Below, one piece after another: positions 46,640 to 59,165 of a stretch of DNA of 64,000 bases. The position numbers were made by a program, and so were the translations under genes. Within the stretch, counting starts at the first letter, position 1. Each line of letters begins with the position of its first letter. The stretch is from Pterois miles. Taxonomy: Eukaryota; Chordata; Actinopteri; Perciformes; Scorpaenidae. The stretch is taken from positions 32,518,501 through 32,582,500 of the forward strand of contig CAMQGK010000052.1 of NCBI GenBank assembly GCA_947000775.1. Reading direction: 5' to 3'. Below the pieces are notes generated by a model that was not told the DNA's origin, made no database searches, and saw nothing but the letters and a program-made list of their open reading frames with translations.

Positions 46640-46965
46640 TCCAATGACTTTCCAGCAACACGTCAGTTTCCACTGTTTACATGCGTCTTTTCAAAATAAA
46701 CTTACGTCTTCACAGGAAACAACTTCCTTAGGTCTAAGCAACAGAATTACTTGGTTAGGTTTAGGAAAAGCTTGTGTTTTGACTTAAAATGACTCCGTAA
46801 ATAACGTAATTCAAGTTATCTGTAAGTTAGGTGAAAAATAAATCCATGCTGGCTTCATATGGGACACGACGCTGGTCGGTATTTTATGACCACCCATCCA
46901 CACTGACCTCCTCCGTACGCAGCGTTTGCCAGTCTTTATACTTCCTGGTTCATGATTATGTTAAT
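46640..46965 (+). repeat. family C interspersed repeat
   Basis: ctttccagcaacacgtc, cttcacaggaaacaactt, ggtctaagcaacagaat, ttggttaggtttaggaaaag, then tgacctcctccgtacgc and tatacttcctggttc, in the family's usual order. Confidence 0.7.
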
Positions 46966-47483
46966 TAAAGAGAACAGCCTGATTATTTCACTTAATCTAT
47001 ACCAACCTTTAACAGAATGTAGAATGAGATTAAATTTGGTGATGGGGTCATAATGACTGTGGGATGAGGGCCTGTCACATGGTACTGACACACCCTGGAG
47101 TATACTTCTGCATCACTGGAGTGATATCAAACCAAATATTTTCAGCTACTCTTTAGTTGCTCTATAAGTTTTTAAAAACACTTTTTCACCTTTTCATTCT
47201 AAAGAAATGTCACCAAATAGATGACCTACCTAACATTATTGCATTTGAACTTGCCTTTCACTTATATTGTTGGCAATACAACAACATACTGATATGGTCA
47301 ATTCATGAAACACTGCAACTGAAGATGAAAAATGGTCAGATTAATGTGATTATTATTTATACATATTTATTGTAACCTAAGAGATACCTGTACTATACAC
47401 TGTGTGCTGCATGCCCACATGCATGTGACACAGAGGTGGGTGATAATGTTTCATTATCGGCATAAGTTGGTAAGTAAATCCCC
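46966..47483. other. no gene recognised
   Basis: Unique AT-rich sequence with a 72-residue chance frame. Confidence 0.5.
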
Positions 47484-47656
47484 TTAAAGGTCCAGTATGC
47501 AACATTTAGAGGGTTCTATAGGCAGAAATGGAATATAATATTAGTGTCTTTTCATTATTGTATAATTACCTTAAAATAAGAAATGTGTTTGTGTTACCTA
47601 GGCTTCATCTGCAGCATCACCACTCGATGTCCTGATCTTTCACACTGGACCTTTAA
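47484..47656 (-). mobile_element. family A MITE, copy 5, internally deleted
   Basis: Complete inverted ends: ttaaaggtccagtatgc on the left and cacactggacctttaa on the right. The interior is reduced to about 140 bp, keeping ggcagaaatggaatataat and catcaccactcgatg. It is the smallest copy and the one with the clearest TTAA termini. Confidence 0.8.
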
Positions 47657-48507
47657 GGTATTATATGTTTGTAAAATAAGTGAAAACAGCTGATTAAAGC
47701 CCACATATGTGTCAGTTTTGCAAACATACTCTGACACTGGGCGCAATTAGTCAGGCCCAGTGTGTTTTTACCTGATTTGCATATCTGTGTAGTCAACACC
47801 ATTAACCACTAGAAACCTGTTCTGGCAATAAAAAGAAGAAGCTAATTGCAGATATTTAGTGTGAAAACTGTAATGTGCTTTTAGCCAGTGATGATGTTGC
47901 AATGGGAGGTTCATGAGGCACAGCTGGAGCTAAATTTGGAGTAATTTTGACACTTCTGGCTCTGAATTTCTTTTTAAAAAATTTCAAGTGTGGCTCACAA
48001 ATCAAAATCTCATGTTCATCACCAAGGTAGCAAGATCCTCGGAGGCCCTTCCTTCGCTTCTATCGCTGGTGACAAACAGCCAATTCAGAGGTGTGCCTGC
48101 ACTTCACTCACAGACATCATCTATCAATCACACAGTTTTGCTGCACTACTTTCACAAGCTACTCAGTTTTCTTATATTCATTCAGCACAAGCAAGAATAA
48201 CAAATCCCTCCACTGCCTGTCCACCAGATGGTTTTGTCTGGAGCTACCAGACATCTATTGTATAAAATACAAATCATGATGATTAAAAGCATGAATAAGC
48301 AAAAGCTTTCATTTAACAGTAGCATGAACTGACTGGTTGATGAATCGCTGTTTTGCAAAATTCCACTGTGTGATTACTTTTATAAACTGTGAGGGATAAT
48401 CATAGCAGGCAGTTTGAGTAATATTTAATATTTTACCCAGCCAAATCTTATATGAATGGCACAGCAATTTGTATTTGTATTGTCATTTTGCTTGCAATAA
48501 CAATGTA
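47657..48507. other. no gene recognised
   Basis: Unique sequence with overlapping plus frames of 62-91 residues near 47,988-48,279. The overlap of three frames argues against coding. Confidence 0.5.
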
Positions 48508-49015
48508 GTATGTACTGACTGCAATGTGGAAGCAGCCACGTGAATCTGCTACACTGTGTGGGTCAAACAAACACAGGACTTTCAACAAGGAGACTGGTGT
48601 TTGTGTCCTAAAGTGTTAAGTTATTTCACCTCTTGTTAAATTTTTATCTTTCTTATATTGTTTTATTGCATTACATCATGTTTTATTGCCTTTTATACCT
48701 TTATGCATACCTGCATTGAGGCAGATCCTAACCCATCTGCCGATACTGGAAAGCACTTTGGGTCAACTCCTGTTGTTAAATGAGCTCTAGTGTTTTCCAT
48801 GCTTATGTTTCATGGTTTACATACATATTTTACTTCATTTACATACTTGTTTGTAAGCCTAACCATGTTGTTTTTCCTAAACCTAACTAATTGGTTTTCT
48901 TGCTTAAACATAACTGTGACCATTTCACAGTAATGCTGTTGCTTGACATGCGAAAAGCCTAAAATGCATTATCATGATATGCAGAATGTCCTTAGAATGG
49001 CGTTGTATTTACACG
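48508..49015 (-). repeat. relative of the 9.7-kb element and family C
   Basis: gtactgactgcaatgtgg, gaatctgctacactgtg and ggactttcaacaaggag match the left half of the 9,723-10,054 element. Further on, ttcctaaacctaactaat is a minus-strand family C motif. Near 48,998 gcgttgtatttacacgcc has an inverted counterpart at 61,225 (ggaaggtgtataaatac). Confidence 0.55.
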
Positions 49016-49160
49016 CCTTCCCATGAGATAAGGTTAGTTTACCTTTGCTTTCTTTTCCAAATAACAATGGATAACCTGAGCAGAGGAGTCGCCCCCTGCT
49101 GGATATTAGAAAGAATGTGCGTTTAAGGCGCTGCAGCATTGGCTTTTCAGACATAGAAGC
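49016..49160 (+). mobile_element. truncated repeat of the GAGTCGCCCCCTG family
   Basis: gcagaggagtcgccccctgc, then tagaaagaatgtgcgttta and cattggcttttcagac match the 3' part of the 33.4-kb copy. The 5' part is missing. Confidence 0.6.
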
Positions 49161-49659
49161 AGCCCACTGGCCTAAACCTAACCAAGACGTTTACATGCAT
49201 TTTGTTTCAATTTACATTTAAATTTGTGTTAAAAACTGTAATCCGTGAGAAAATGCGCCCCTCAACACATAACTGAAGATGCAGTTTAGCTGTATGGGAA
49301 CATCATTTTGTAAGAGACAGGGTGGTGAAGGAGACATCAAGCTCAGTTTACTCGGAAGTCATTTTCTGCTGCAGCAAACTTTGTCAAGTTTGTGAAAATA
49401 ACTGCTGAGGATGTGGTCTGGATTATCTCAGTCTGGGCCTGTTGGGGAGGGGTCCATGAAGTGTTGCCCATTTCCATTGTGTCTGTGTAGGTGTGTCTTT
49501 GTGTAACGTGCATTTCTGCTATAATCCAGATGGCTTTACATTACACATGCTCAACATTAGTGTGTGCAGAGCTTGTTAGACACTTGTTTGTGTAGACGTG
49601 TCCCCCCCCCCCAGGAGCTGCTGTGAGCTGCCTCCCCGGGGGCTTAGCCAGATTGAGTC
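49161..49659. other. no gene recognised
   Basis: Unique sequence; a C-run lies at 49,603-49,612. Confidence 0.5.
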
Positions 49660-49990
49660 AGGCGGACGGTTATCTAGGATGTGCACAGCTTTGTCATAAT
49701 TGCCCCCCTCATGAGCTCACCACTGCCGTTATTTCAGACGCTAAACCCTATTAACAGTTGCATATGTTACCATGGCTCGCCTTTATTGTGCAACTTTGAA
49801 CGCTGGTGCCAATTAGCTGGGTTCGCTTTGGCCTCTCCTGGTGACGGTATTAAGAGAGCGTCCTTGGAATTACAACTCATTAGTTCACGTTTGCCCCAGA
49901 ATAATTTATATTGGCAAAAAGAGTTGGTTGTTCTTATTTAGTGTGACCTTTCTCCAATTAGTTTTGACGAGGGTATTGCAGCCCCTATAA
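49660..49990. promoter_or_regulatory. candidate conserved non-coding element
   Basis: A repeat-free, balanced block with unusually many homeodomain-like core motifs: tcataattgccc, gccaattagctggg, actcattagttc, ccaattagtttt and agaataatttata, plus ctaaaccctattaac. This density over 300 bp is much higher than in neighbouring DNA. It also reads open for 86 codons on the plus strand, with no recognisable domain. Judged by appearance. Confidence 0.32.
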
Positions 49991-51713
49991 CTACACTGAA
50001 CCTCCAAATGGTGTTTGCTGATTAGTGCTGGGATGCATTTCTTAGTTAAATCCTGGATGTGATGTTAAAATCAAAATGACAGATTGCATAATTGGTTCTG
50101 AGATATTGTCCTTTGTACATGTTATCTCTATAAATACAAAAACATTTAACTGATAAAGAGAAGTGTTAAAATGTTAGGGAGTCATATGCAACCATGGGAA
50201 GGAAAATGTAGTGAGGTGCTGGCTCACAAATGTCACAGCAAGCAGGGGGAAGCTACATATTCGTAACTCTGATGCAATATTCTATGTATCAATGTCTTCG
50301 CACAACTTCTCAAAAGAGGCAAGGATTACACTTCTCTCCTTCCACTCTTTCTCCTGAAGAAGGCAAGATATACAGAGATATGGATTCATAGAAATAAAAG
50401 ACAGCATCATAACTTTGAGATTACTGCTTTCCCATCATTTTTGAAGAAGGAAAAAACAAGAAGCAAACAAAAACAAACCCATCCTCCACCGCCACCCAAT
50501 CAGAATGTAAATGAATATAAATTAATATAAAATCAAAAGTTGCAGTTTGACTGCCATCGTGATAAAGGCCAGTGTACATGGTATATAATTTATCTGTATC
50601 TTTATAACTGAGGATGCGGCTCAGATTAATCAGTTTGAAAGCCCCAACAATGGACAATACTTGGAAATTAGCTGCCATAAAGTTTATTTTCTATTATAAA
50701 AGGTGGAAAGTAATCCCAGTAATTGCACTTTGTCTCTGTCAAATAAACAATGCATTTATTTGATACTAAATATCTGTGGCAGTCTCAAAACCACAACTCA
50801 CCCTCACCCACACTATGGAAATATAGTCCTATAACATCTAGATAGTGAAATTACTAAGAGGGCTAACGGTACGGGAAGTGAAGGAGAACATGAATTTGAC
50901 AAATGACACCACAAGTTGACTCCTTATGTGGAACGGAGCATGTTAACCTCTTCTGTCTCGAATGAAGCACACAGGCCTGTGCAGGGTCCTCTGGGGAGCA
51001 TGTGTCCTCCTTTGGCATGCTGGGCAGTCCTTCGCTGACATACTGATACTTTCTTGTCATTGATCATGTGCTGGAAGCAGGGCATTGCTGCGGTTTCATC
51101 ATGCTTGCCAGACCCTGGTTGCAGCACCGGCTAACCTATCTAAGGTCATTATACTCTACAGTTGGACTGGGCACAACTATACCTCAAGAGGACTTCAATT
51201 TTCAAACATAGAAACTTCTGGACTGACTTTCCCCTGTTACCATCTTTCTTGTGAGCTATAAGTCGAGTATACAAGGGCAGGTAGTGAGCAGTAGGAATTA
51301 ATTTTCCACATGCTGTTTGTCAGCCATTTGAAATTATATTACAGTCATGTTAGCCACACGCAAAGTAATGAAAATGAATTTCAAGCTGTGTCCTGAACTG
51401 AAGTCAAGCATACCTTGTCTCCTACAATAGGATGTTCCCATACAACTAAACTGTATTTTCAATTATGTTTAGAAGGAAATGTAACTCGGATTACAGTCAC
51501 AGTTTTACAAACAGTTTCAAATATGTGGTTAACATTGTAAATTGAAACAAAACAAATATACAACAAACTGTTTGGTTAGCTTTCATAAAAACATCATGGC
51601 TTAGCTTAACATTACTGCATTTGTATTGTTATTCAAGCTACAGACATAATTATTTTACCTTTCCCTACTTTTGTTATGTAACTTCCATACTTTAAATAAG
51701 AAACTGGGGCTGT
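49991..51713. other. 1.7-kb stretch, no gene recognised
   Basis: Unique sequence. Minus frames of 65-85 residues (50,421-51,127) overlap one another without motifs. Confidence 0.5.
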
Positions 51714-51992
51714 CCTGAGGACCATTTTGGGGCTTCAAAGTTTCATTGAGTAATATTAGAAGGTATTTGAAGCTTCGCTTTGTGACGTGGTGTCACGCAC
51801 CTCTACCCAAAACACAGTCTGACATCTGACAATAACTAATAATAATTAATGTTAATTGCTCAATTATACCTCATTTATGGGCTAGTTTTGGATTTATACA
51901 TTATTAAAACCTACTTATTAAAAAAAAAATCCAAAATGAAGCATTCAAATCTTGATGTGGAGGTTGATTACAAAGCACTCGGTTCAGCCCTG
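51714..51992. mobile_element. probable hAT-type MITE
   Basis: The left end ctggggctgtcctgagg is loosely inverted at the right end as ctcggttcagccctg. Inner arms also pair (ttgaagcttcg against gaagcattcaaa). About 280 bp. The flanking 8-bp duplication is not clear. Confidence 0.45.
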
Positions 51993-53935
51993 TAAGAAAC
52001 ATATTTATTTACTTATTTTTTAAGATTATTTTTTGGGTACTTTTTGCCTTTTGATTTTTGGAAATGTGGGGAAAGGGAGCAGGAGAATGACATGCAGCAA
52101 ATTGTCCGGGATACTTGCTACTCAGGGCATTTGCGCCCTAACCACTCAGCTGTCGGGTCGACCAAACAAACTTGTTTTAACCCAAACCATGACCTTTTCC
52201 TGAGTTTGACTGAGCACTTTTACTGGGTAACTACACCTAAAAACTAAGCAAACGTATGCTGGAAGTTTATTTTGAAAAAAGACTGCATGCATGTAACAAG
52301 TGGACACTGACACGCCGTCCCTGACATGTCCTAAACTGACACTAGAGTCTCACAATTTGAAGCATCGGGCCACTGACCCCGTGTCAGTGTTTTAGGAGCT
52401 GGGAGTGAGAACATGTTGGTTATAAGGCTGGAAACGTAACTCGGACCTCTGAGTTCTCCGTTACAGCAGCCACCACATGCTCTGCGATGTGCAGTCTCTA
52501 TGTGGAGTTCTAACTGGGTTCTTACTGGGTCACACTGAAATGCAACAACAGTGGAGAGACAGCCTGGAAATAAGACTTCAGGAGAGTTTGGTGATGGTTA
52601 TGAGTTCCAGGACACAGCCTCTCACTACAAAGCTCAACTTTTTGTCTACTCTCTGTCCAATTTTTATTTTTTATTTTTTTCAAGGCCATAAGGGACCAAG
52701 AACAAAACAGATTATAATGCTTTAACTGTTCACACAACATGGCATAGAAACTGGGGACAAAAAGGGATTCTGAATAAGGTTTGCCTCGCACATCCAGTGC
52801 CTGCCATCACAGCTACTTATTTTAATCCTTTCCCTTACTGTGGTACCTTGTCATTTCCCTCCTTAATCTCCTCAGGAATAGTTCTTACCAGTATTTAATA
52901 AGCGACTTTGCTAAAGTTATTGTGGTGTTCCTCTGCAGCACTGGTTTGAGGAATGATGTAGTCCAAGAAATGTCTCCAGATGGATAAAGGCCTCTCACTT
53001 GTTTAGTCTCAGGACAGACATATGTGCTATTCCCATGGGAATACACGGTGGCCTCAAATACCATACATAACATAACTGTATAAGGGTAGTATTTTATACT
53101 TTCACTTTACGGGTAAGAAAAAACGCTCTCAAGGTTGTTCACTATTTTTGGAAGACTGAAGAAGTCATATCTATAAATCATATGTAAAATGCAGGGAGGT
53201 GGGGATGGAGTCTTCTCTCTCTTTTTTGCTACACATTGCTTTTTTTTAAATTCAGAGGATGAACGTTACCTTTAAATGTGATTATATTTTCTCTCCATTG
53301 GCCCCTCCTCCACTGCTACCTGCAGTAACAGGGATTTACACCTACATTGACATCTTTCCCTCTCTCTCATGATAAAGTACGAACAGATATGCAGGCAGGT
53401 CAACAAAAATGAGAAAACAAAGGCTATAGTTTAGTGTGAGACTAATCTGTGTGAAGTGAAACCATCCAGTCAGGTGAGAGAAGTGATGGTTGGGAATAGT
53501 AGGAGATTCACTGTAATTTAGGGTTCCAGCTTCTCTCGCCATTAGTACAAAAGGATTCAAGTTGAATGTTGGCAAAGTGTCCATTTAATTCTAACTTGGT
53601 ACAGCACAGTTATGGAAAATTAGCATTGAAATCACTCTCAATCTCTGCAGTTATTAAAAATCATGGGATGTCCTGAGGTCCCATTCAAATAGGGTATTAA
53701 ATTAGAATAATAGAGGTTTGATATTAGATTTACTGAGCTACGGGACTGCCTGAAGATCAGACAATCTCTCAATTTACTCCCACTTTGCATATCTGATCAT
53801 TTTATACTTGGCAGTATACTTTGACATGTTATAATTCATATATAAATTATTTCAAATAATGACCTGAATAATACAGTCAATGCACTTATGGCCTAAAAGA
53901 CATTCAGCAAAGAAAAATTGCATATTAGTGTTATA
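51993..53935. other. 1.9-kb stretch with a family C fragment
   Basis: A minus-strand family C fragment lies at about 52,155-52,320 (aacccaaaccatgacc; tggaagtttattttgaaa). The rest is unique. Frames of 80-89 residues at 52,477-52,791 and 53,342-53,584 show nothing recognisable. Confidence 0.5.
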
Positions 53936-54318
53936 GGCAGTCATAATGACTCCAGTCGGTTACGTGGCAAAGAAATGAAGGAATGGTTGCACTGCCACAC
54001 CATCCTGGGGTCATTTCGACTTCTCGTACATGTAAGGCTTAATGTAGAGCGAGCCGGTCATTGTGACATAAACCCCGACAGGGCCATGCTGTGACGCGAA
54101 GCAGAGGGGTCTCTCGTCGCCCTGAAGGGGTTTCTTTCCCAACAATGACCCGCTAGCTCATTATCCTGTTTATTACACAGCTACTTACTTAAGAAATCAA
54201 TCAATTGACACAAAAATGGCCCTCCAGAGTCCGACATCAGGACTGTGCCCATAGCAACGGTCTGCCATATATAATGCAGTGAATGACCAATCAGAATCAA
54301 GTATTCAACAAAATAAAT
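53936..54318 (+). repeat. family D interspersed repeat, copy 2 (block order B-A-C)
   Basis: Block B (cagtcataatgactccagtc to cgtacatgtaagg) precedes block A (taatgtagagcgagccggtc to ccccgacaggg), which is followed by block C (caacaatgacccgctagc to gaatgaccaatcagaatc). In copy 1 block A comes first. The interior is otherwise about 85% alike by eye. Confidence 0.75.
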
Positions 54319-54409
54319 AGTAAACTGTGATAAATTCCGCTAACAGACAATGAATATCAGTTGAGATGTGCAGCATCAGGCTCGTCACACACACTGTTCA
54401 TAGCTATAC

Positions 54410-54745
54410 ATAAAAATAATGCACTGTAATTTGTGTGTATCCCACAAAATCAAATCCTCCTAACGCCATGCAGGGAGGAGATTGGGGTGGATAGGAGGAA
54501 CAAAAAAATACCAGACTTTCACCCAGGAAACCAGCATTCTTGTCCTGTGTGAAATCAGAAGTCAATATTGATGCATTTGTCACGTATGTACTAAAGTAAA
54601 ACCACTTGTGTTATTTTAACCAAAACAACCATCTTTTCCTCGGCCTGAGTAGTTTTGTTGCCTGAACATAAGGAAGTGGTTTCCTGTTGACACGTGTTGC
54701 TGCACATTCACAGTAAAATGAATGATGAGGAATATATTTGTTGAC
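54410..54745 (-). repeat. family C interspersed repeat
   Basis: ccagactttcacccagg, tgtcctgtgtgaaatcag, ttaaccaaaacaaccatc and gtagttttgttgcctgaac, the complements of the plus-strand blocks in reverse order. Confidence 0.7.
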
Positions 54746-55835
54746 TGTAAGTTTAAATGATAAGTCTCAATATATACACAACTACAAATGGGTGACAGTA
54801 CTGTATGGAGTGTATACCACGTGTGGATCACCAAGGGCTCCTCCTCAATCCTATCTCAGTCAGTCCCCTGGTAATTCATCAGTGGCACCGGTATGTGTGT
54901 ATAAAAATAGGATTTAATGTTTAGGTGTCAGAGTGTAAAACCAGTATGAACTTCTGAAAGCCCAAGTTTGAAGTTGGTGTCGTCTTTATCGAGAAGCCCT
55001 GGTGTTCCTGTGGAGGCTGACTGTGCAACTAATAGATGCAATCAGTGAGTTCACAGCAGGTGGTTTCCATGCTGTCAATCATCAGACACCGGTGACATCA
55101 CTACTTGGGGTGTGTCCAGAAGTGCAACCTGCTTGAATGATTCAGCCCTTATGTTCATTTACGTTTTTTTTTTTTTACTTTCTCCCCCACAGTTTTTCTC
55201 CCAATTATACATTTGGCACTGCAGCTCTGTTGACCTGGAGAGGAAAGACAGACAGCACCGCGCTACCTCCATAACACATGAGGCTACATTTGCATATGTG
55301 AAAGTGCAAGGCAGATTTTCACTGTGCCTTTCATTGAATTTGCAGTTGCAATCTGCGTGTAATTAGTGCTTGAATTAAGGCAGAAGCTCAGCACACACTC
55401 AGCACCTGGGACTGGCTTCCAGCTCAGGCTCTGAGTGAAGCAGAGCTCAGTAGGTGCAGTTCAGTGGTGGGATTTCTCTGAGGGCCCCAAGCTCAGACAA
55501 GAAATGTGTCTTTAGTGATGCTGCAGAGAAATACTCACTGACAAAGTAATGAGACTCTTGAACATTACTGTGGCTGCAATTCAGAATATGTACTGTATAC
55601 ACAGTGTACATCAGACTGGCATCGCATCATCGCCAAAATGTGAAAAAGCTGTTGTTTAGTAGGTTAACTCAGGCTTTCACACTGACTTCTGACACAGTAG
55701 ATATGAGAATAGTCACTGTCGTTGTGGTAAATTGCTAAATTATGTTACGACAGATACTACTGAAGGATAGCCAGCTTGAGTGTGAGGCTGCTGGGGGCAA
55801 CGCTGACCGACTTTACTGTCGCTCACAGACAGTGT
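54746..55835. other. no gene recognised
   Basis: Unique sequence with a T-run near 55,167-55,177 and an 84-residue chance frame. Confidence 0.5.
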
Positions 55836-56862
55836 AAGGAATCCACTGGTACCAACCCTCTTATGCTAACATGTCAGGAAGGAGGCTAAATAATGCTCCA
55901 AATTGGGACTAAATTTCAGTGAGGAAAAACTGGTGGCCATTTTCAGAGGGGTCCCTTGACCTCAAGATATATGGATGAAAGTTGGCTCTATGGGTACCCA
56001 CCAGTCTCCCTTATTTCACCTTTTCTAAAATGTTGTATTTGAATACAAGACTATTATGTAAGTCAAGACTAAATAGTCTTGAATTACATAATTTGGGTCT
56101 CACTGTAAAGCTGAAACTCTTGCAGATCCAATGAGTCCAACTGTATTCATGTGATGATGTTAGTCTCTATAGGAGCCATTTCATTATAGTGTAGACCATT
56201 TTTTTAAATCTTGAGCTCACTGTATAAAATGACCTGTGGTGACCTCTAGGATAACCACAGCCTCGTGAAACATTACAGCCATAAACTAGAGATCCAGAGC
56301 ATTCAGAGGATGGATGGCTTTTCTAGCTACTCTGACAATAAGGGGGTTTCTGAGCAGTTTACACAACACAAGTGTTCACCATCCAATCACCAAAAAATGT
56401 GATTCCTGCAGAAGTGTTTCATTCCAAGTCACAGCATGGCTTTTTCTGTGGTGTTCCTCCAGGTCTTGGTGTTTTAATGTGGCATTTTGGAGGGATTAAT
56501 GATCATTTTTAGCAATTCTTGATTGGTAATAAATGGTTAAATAAATTTAAAGACATAATAGGTTCATGAGAATGGACATCATATACTTCAATCATAATGT
56601 TCTAATCCCTAATACACTTTTGCAATTCATTTTAAATAATTTATAAATTAATTATTTTGTGTTTATTTCTGATTAATGACTTTAACTACTTGACACACAG
56701 TGCTGAGCTGCATCTCAAATTAATCTTCATGTTCCCAGCTTTCAGATGATGTTCACCACCTCTATGTGACATCTAGTGTTGACCTGCTGTCTCCCACCAA
56801 AGACCCCCTGTACCCCCTTAAAAATGACTAAAACAGGTCTATTTTGGGTCTCAGAGAGTTAA
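55836..56862 (+). mobile_element. family B MITE, copy 2, disrupted
   Basis: The left part (55,836-56,012) matches copy 1 from aaggaatccactggtacc to cccaccagtctccctt. The right part (56,740-56,862) matches from tgatgttcaccacctc to gggtctcagagagttaa, including the right inverted end. About 725 bp between them has no counterpart in copy 1 and replaces its middle. The original left inverted end is absent. Confidence 0.65.
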
Positions 56863-57229
56863 AAGCATTTTGGGAAATGTAGGAAATCCCTAACAGATGT
56901 AGGAGTAAACAAGACAGGTTCAGAAATGTGGCTACAGTAAAAAATAAATGCACCTACTCCAGAGTAAATCCTGGACTGGGACGCACTGAACATCACAACA
57001 ATAAATAAATGTTTATGTACACCACTGTAAGAGCAGTCAAGGGAGTTGTAAAAATATTAAAGACACCTAGGAGTAAATATAGTGTCATATTAATTAAGAT
57101 AAGCAATTCATAGTGCTTTGTTGGCCCTGTGAGTTTAAGGAAGGTTTCACCAGGAAAACGAAATTACCCAGTGCACCCAAAATGAAAAGGCAAGCAGAAT
57201 GGCCCCCATGTCTGCCACTGCAACAGCAA
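56863..57229. other. no gene recognised
   Basis: Unique AT-rich sequence. Confidence 0.5.
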
Positions 57230-57420
57230 TGTTTATTTTATTAGCTTTTTCATGTCATTAAAACTAATTTCCCTGCAAAATGTGTTGAATGCAGTATTTT
57301 CACATCAGTATGATATTGTTAAATTAATTTTGATAGTGTGGTAATTACTGTAAACAATGAGCCAATCAGCACAAGAAACAACAGCCTCAAAGGGATAGTC
57401 CAATTATTTCCAGAACAAAG
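57230..57420. promoter_or_regulatory. candidate conserved non-coding element
   Basis: A repeat-free block with cattaaaactaatttccc, gttaaattaattttgatag, gtggtaattactgtaaac and gagccaatcagcac. The cluster of TAAT cores around taattact is enhancer-like. Judged by appearance only. Confidence 0.25.
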
Positions 57421-58212
57421 GATGTCATCTTCACTGCGATTCCAGATTGCAAATCTTTGCAGACAAAACAGCCTCGCAATGCAGCTGGAAATGAAACTTT
57501 ATCTCAGGCACGGCTAACTTTGAAAGACAACTTTATCACAGTGCAGATATATTGTTTAACTTAAAGCTTTTAACTCCATCAAGAGACTCTTCACAAATAT
57601 AAAGCTCAAACTCAGTGCAAACTGAGCTGCAAACTTCACGTCAAGTACCTGGTAATATATGTTTTGTATCGCCTGCAGGCACTGACTGCTCATCAAAGGC
57701 ACGAGGCCTGAAGCACAGTTGTTATTGACAGATGACATTTTTGAAAAAAAAAAAGATGCATCAAAGGGTTAGAGAGTGAGGGCTATGAAATGAAAAGATA
57801 ACATCTTTATGAAAAGTTGCTTCCTCACTTTTTCACATTTGATTTCCATCCACTGAGTTCTTAGAGCAGACCCAAGAAGAGGAACACGTCAGTATTTGTG
57901 GGCCAAATTACTATGTGCAATGTAAAAGGGGTTGCTCGTAGCAACAAACCCACTGAGAATAATCAAGCTGCATTTCCCCTCAACTCTGCGGAGCCTTTCC
58001 AATCTCATCATCCCTTATTTCCAGATGCAGTCGGCAGCTGTTTACAGCGAATTCACTACCTGCCCAGCAACAAATGGGAAAGAAACAACATTAGTGACGA
58101 GCTGGTGGTGGGACAGTGCAACATGTAAGATCTAGGTGTTTCCTGCAGGAGTTGGTGGAGACCAAACCAGAGCTATGAGGAGGCTATATATCTCCATGAC
58201 TCCGAAGGAATG
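57421..58212. other. no gene recognised
   Basis: Two overlapping plus frames of 76 and 67 residues at 57,898-58,135 have less biased codon use than most here, but no domain, and each is open in a different phase. Confidence 0.45.
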
Positions 58213-58282
58213 AGAATGTTGCTCATGTGAATTTCTCCACTGTGGGACTAATAAAGGAATATCTTATTTTATCTTATCTTAT
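58213..58282 (+). mobile_element. retroposon 3' end with (TTATC)n tail
   Basis: ctccactgtgggactaataa runs into aggaatatctta and a ttttatcttatcttatg tail. It is the inverse of the 18,551 fragment and looks like the 3' end of the same non-LTR family. Confidence 0.55.
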
Positions 58283-58439
58283 GTCTGCAGGCAGGATGTT
58301 CTCATACATCGTGTGGAGCTAACTACTGTACTAAAGGTAATGCACTGTAATTTGCATATATCCCACAGAATCAGTTAGTGTATAATTCACATAATCATGA
58401 ACCAGGAAGAGTGACAAATGATGCATTGGTCAACGTATC

Positions 58440-58875
58440 CTCACAGCGTTACTGATTGCTTATGAAAAGTTAGTCCTCATTTTTTGTGTGTTTTCCTACA
58501 AATACATGTCCATTTCTGCCCCAGCCTTTTGAAAATAAACTTCCATCTTCACAGGAAACAAGTTAGGTTCATGCAACAAAACTTCTTAGTAGGTTAGGAA
58601 AAAAGGTGTTTTGGGTTAAAATAGCACTGGGAGTGGTGTTACTCTATATGGAAGTGACGTGATGTTTACTTCTGGTTTCACACGGGACACAAACGCCAGT
58701 CTCCTGGACGAAGGTCTGCTATTTTTTCACCCACCACCCAGACCTTCACCCTATGCTGCATTTCTCATTTTTTATACTTACTCATTCATATACTAATATT
58801 CACAATTATTTTGATTTTGTGAGATATACACAAATTATAATGCATTACTTTTCATAGGAATAGCTGAGAACAGTC
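58440..58875 (+). repeat. family C interspersed repeat (left arm of an inverted pair)
   Basis: ttttgaaaataaacttcc, cttcacaggaaacaagtt, gcaacaaaacttcttag, ctggtttcacacgggac, gccagtctcctggacg and gatatacacaaattataatg. It is followed directly by an inverted partial copy. Confidence 0.7.
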
Positions 58876-58884
58876 TGCATTGGT

Positions 58885-59165
58885 AGGAAGTAAAAAAAGA
58901 CCAGACTTTCACCCAGGAGACCTCTGCTTGTGTCCTGTGTAACGTAACTTCAGTATTTAAGTAAAACCACAATGTGGTAGTTATTGTAACTCAAACCGCA
59001 AACCAAGTTGTTTTGTTACCTGACAAGTATTTCACACATAGTTAAGTTTCTAAACTTTAAGTTTATTTTGAAAAGACTGTATGCATGTAACATTAATATG
59101 ACAAATGTTGCTGGACATTTGTAGAACAAGGCACAGAAAATGAGGAATACATTTTCGTAAGCTAT
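58885..59165 (-). repeat. family C interspersed repeat (right arm of an inverted pair)
   Basis: gaccagactttcacccagg, gtgtcctgtgtaacgtaac, caagttgttttgttacctg and aagtttattttgaaaagac, the complements of the preceding copy's blocks, so the two copies face each other with about 10 bp between them. Confidence 0.7.

Noticed and set aside
57898..58135. Two overlapping plus frames that look moderately protein-like
   Set aside because: Both phases are open over the same stretch, with no domain and no convincing exon borders.
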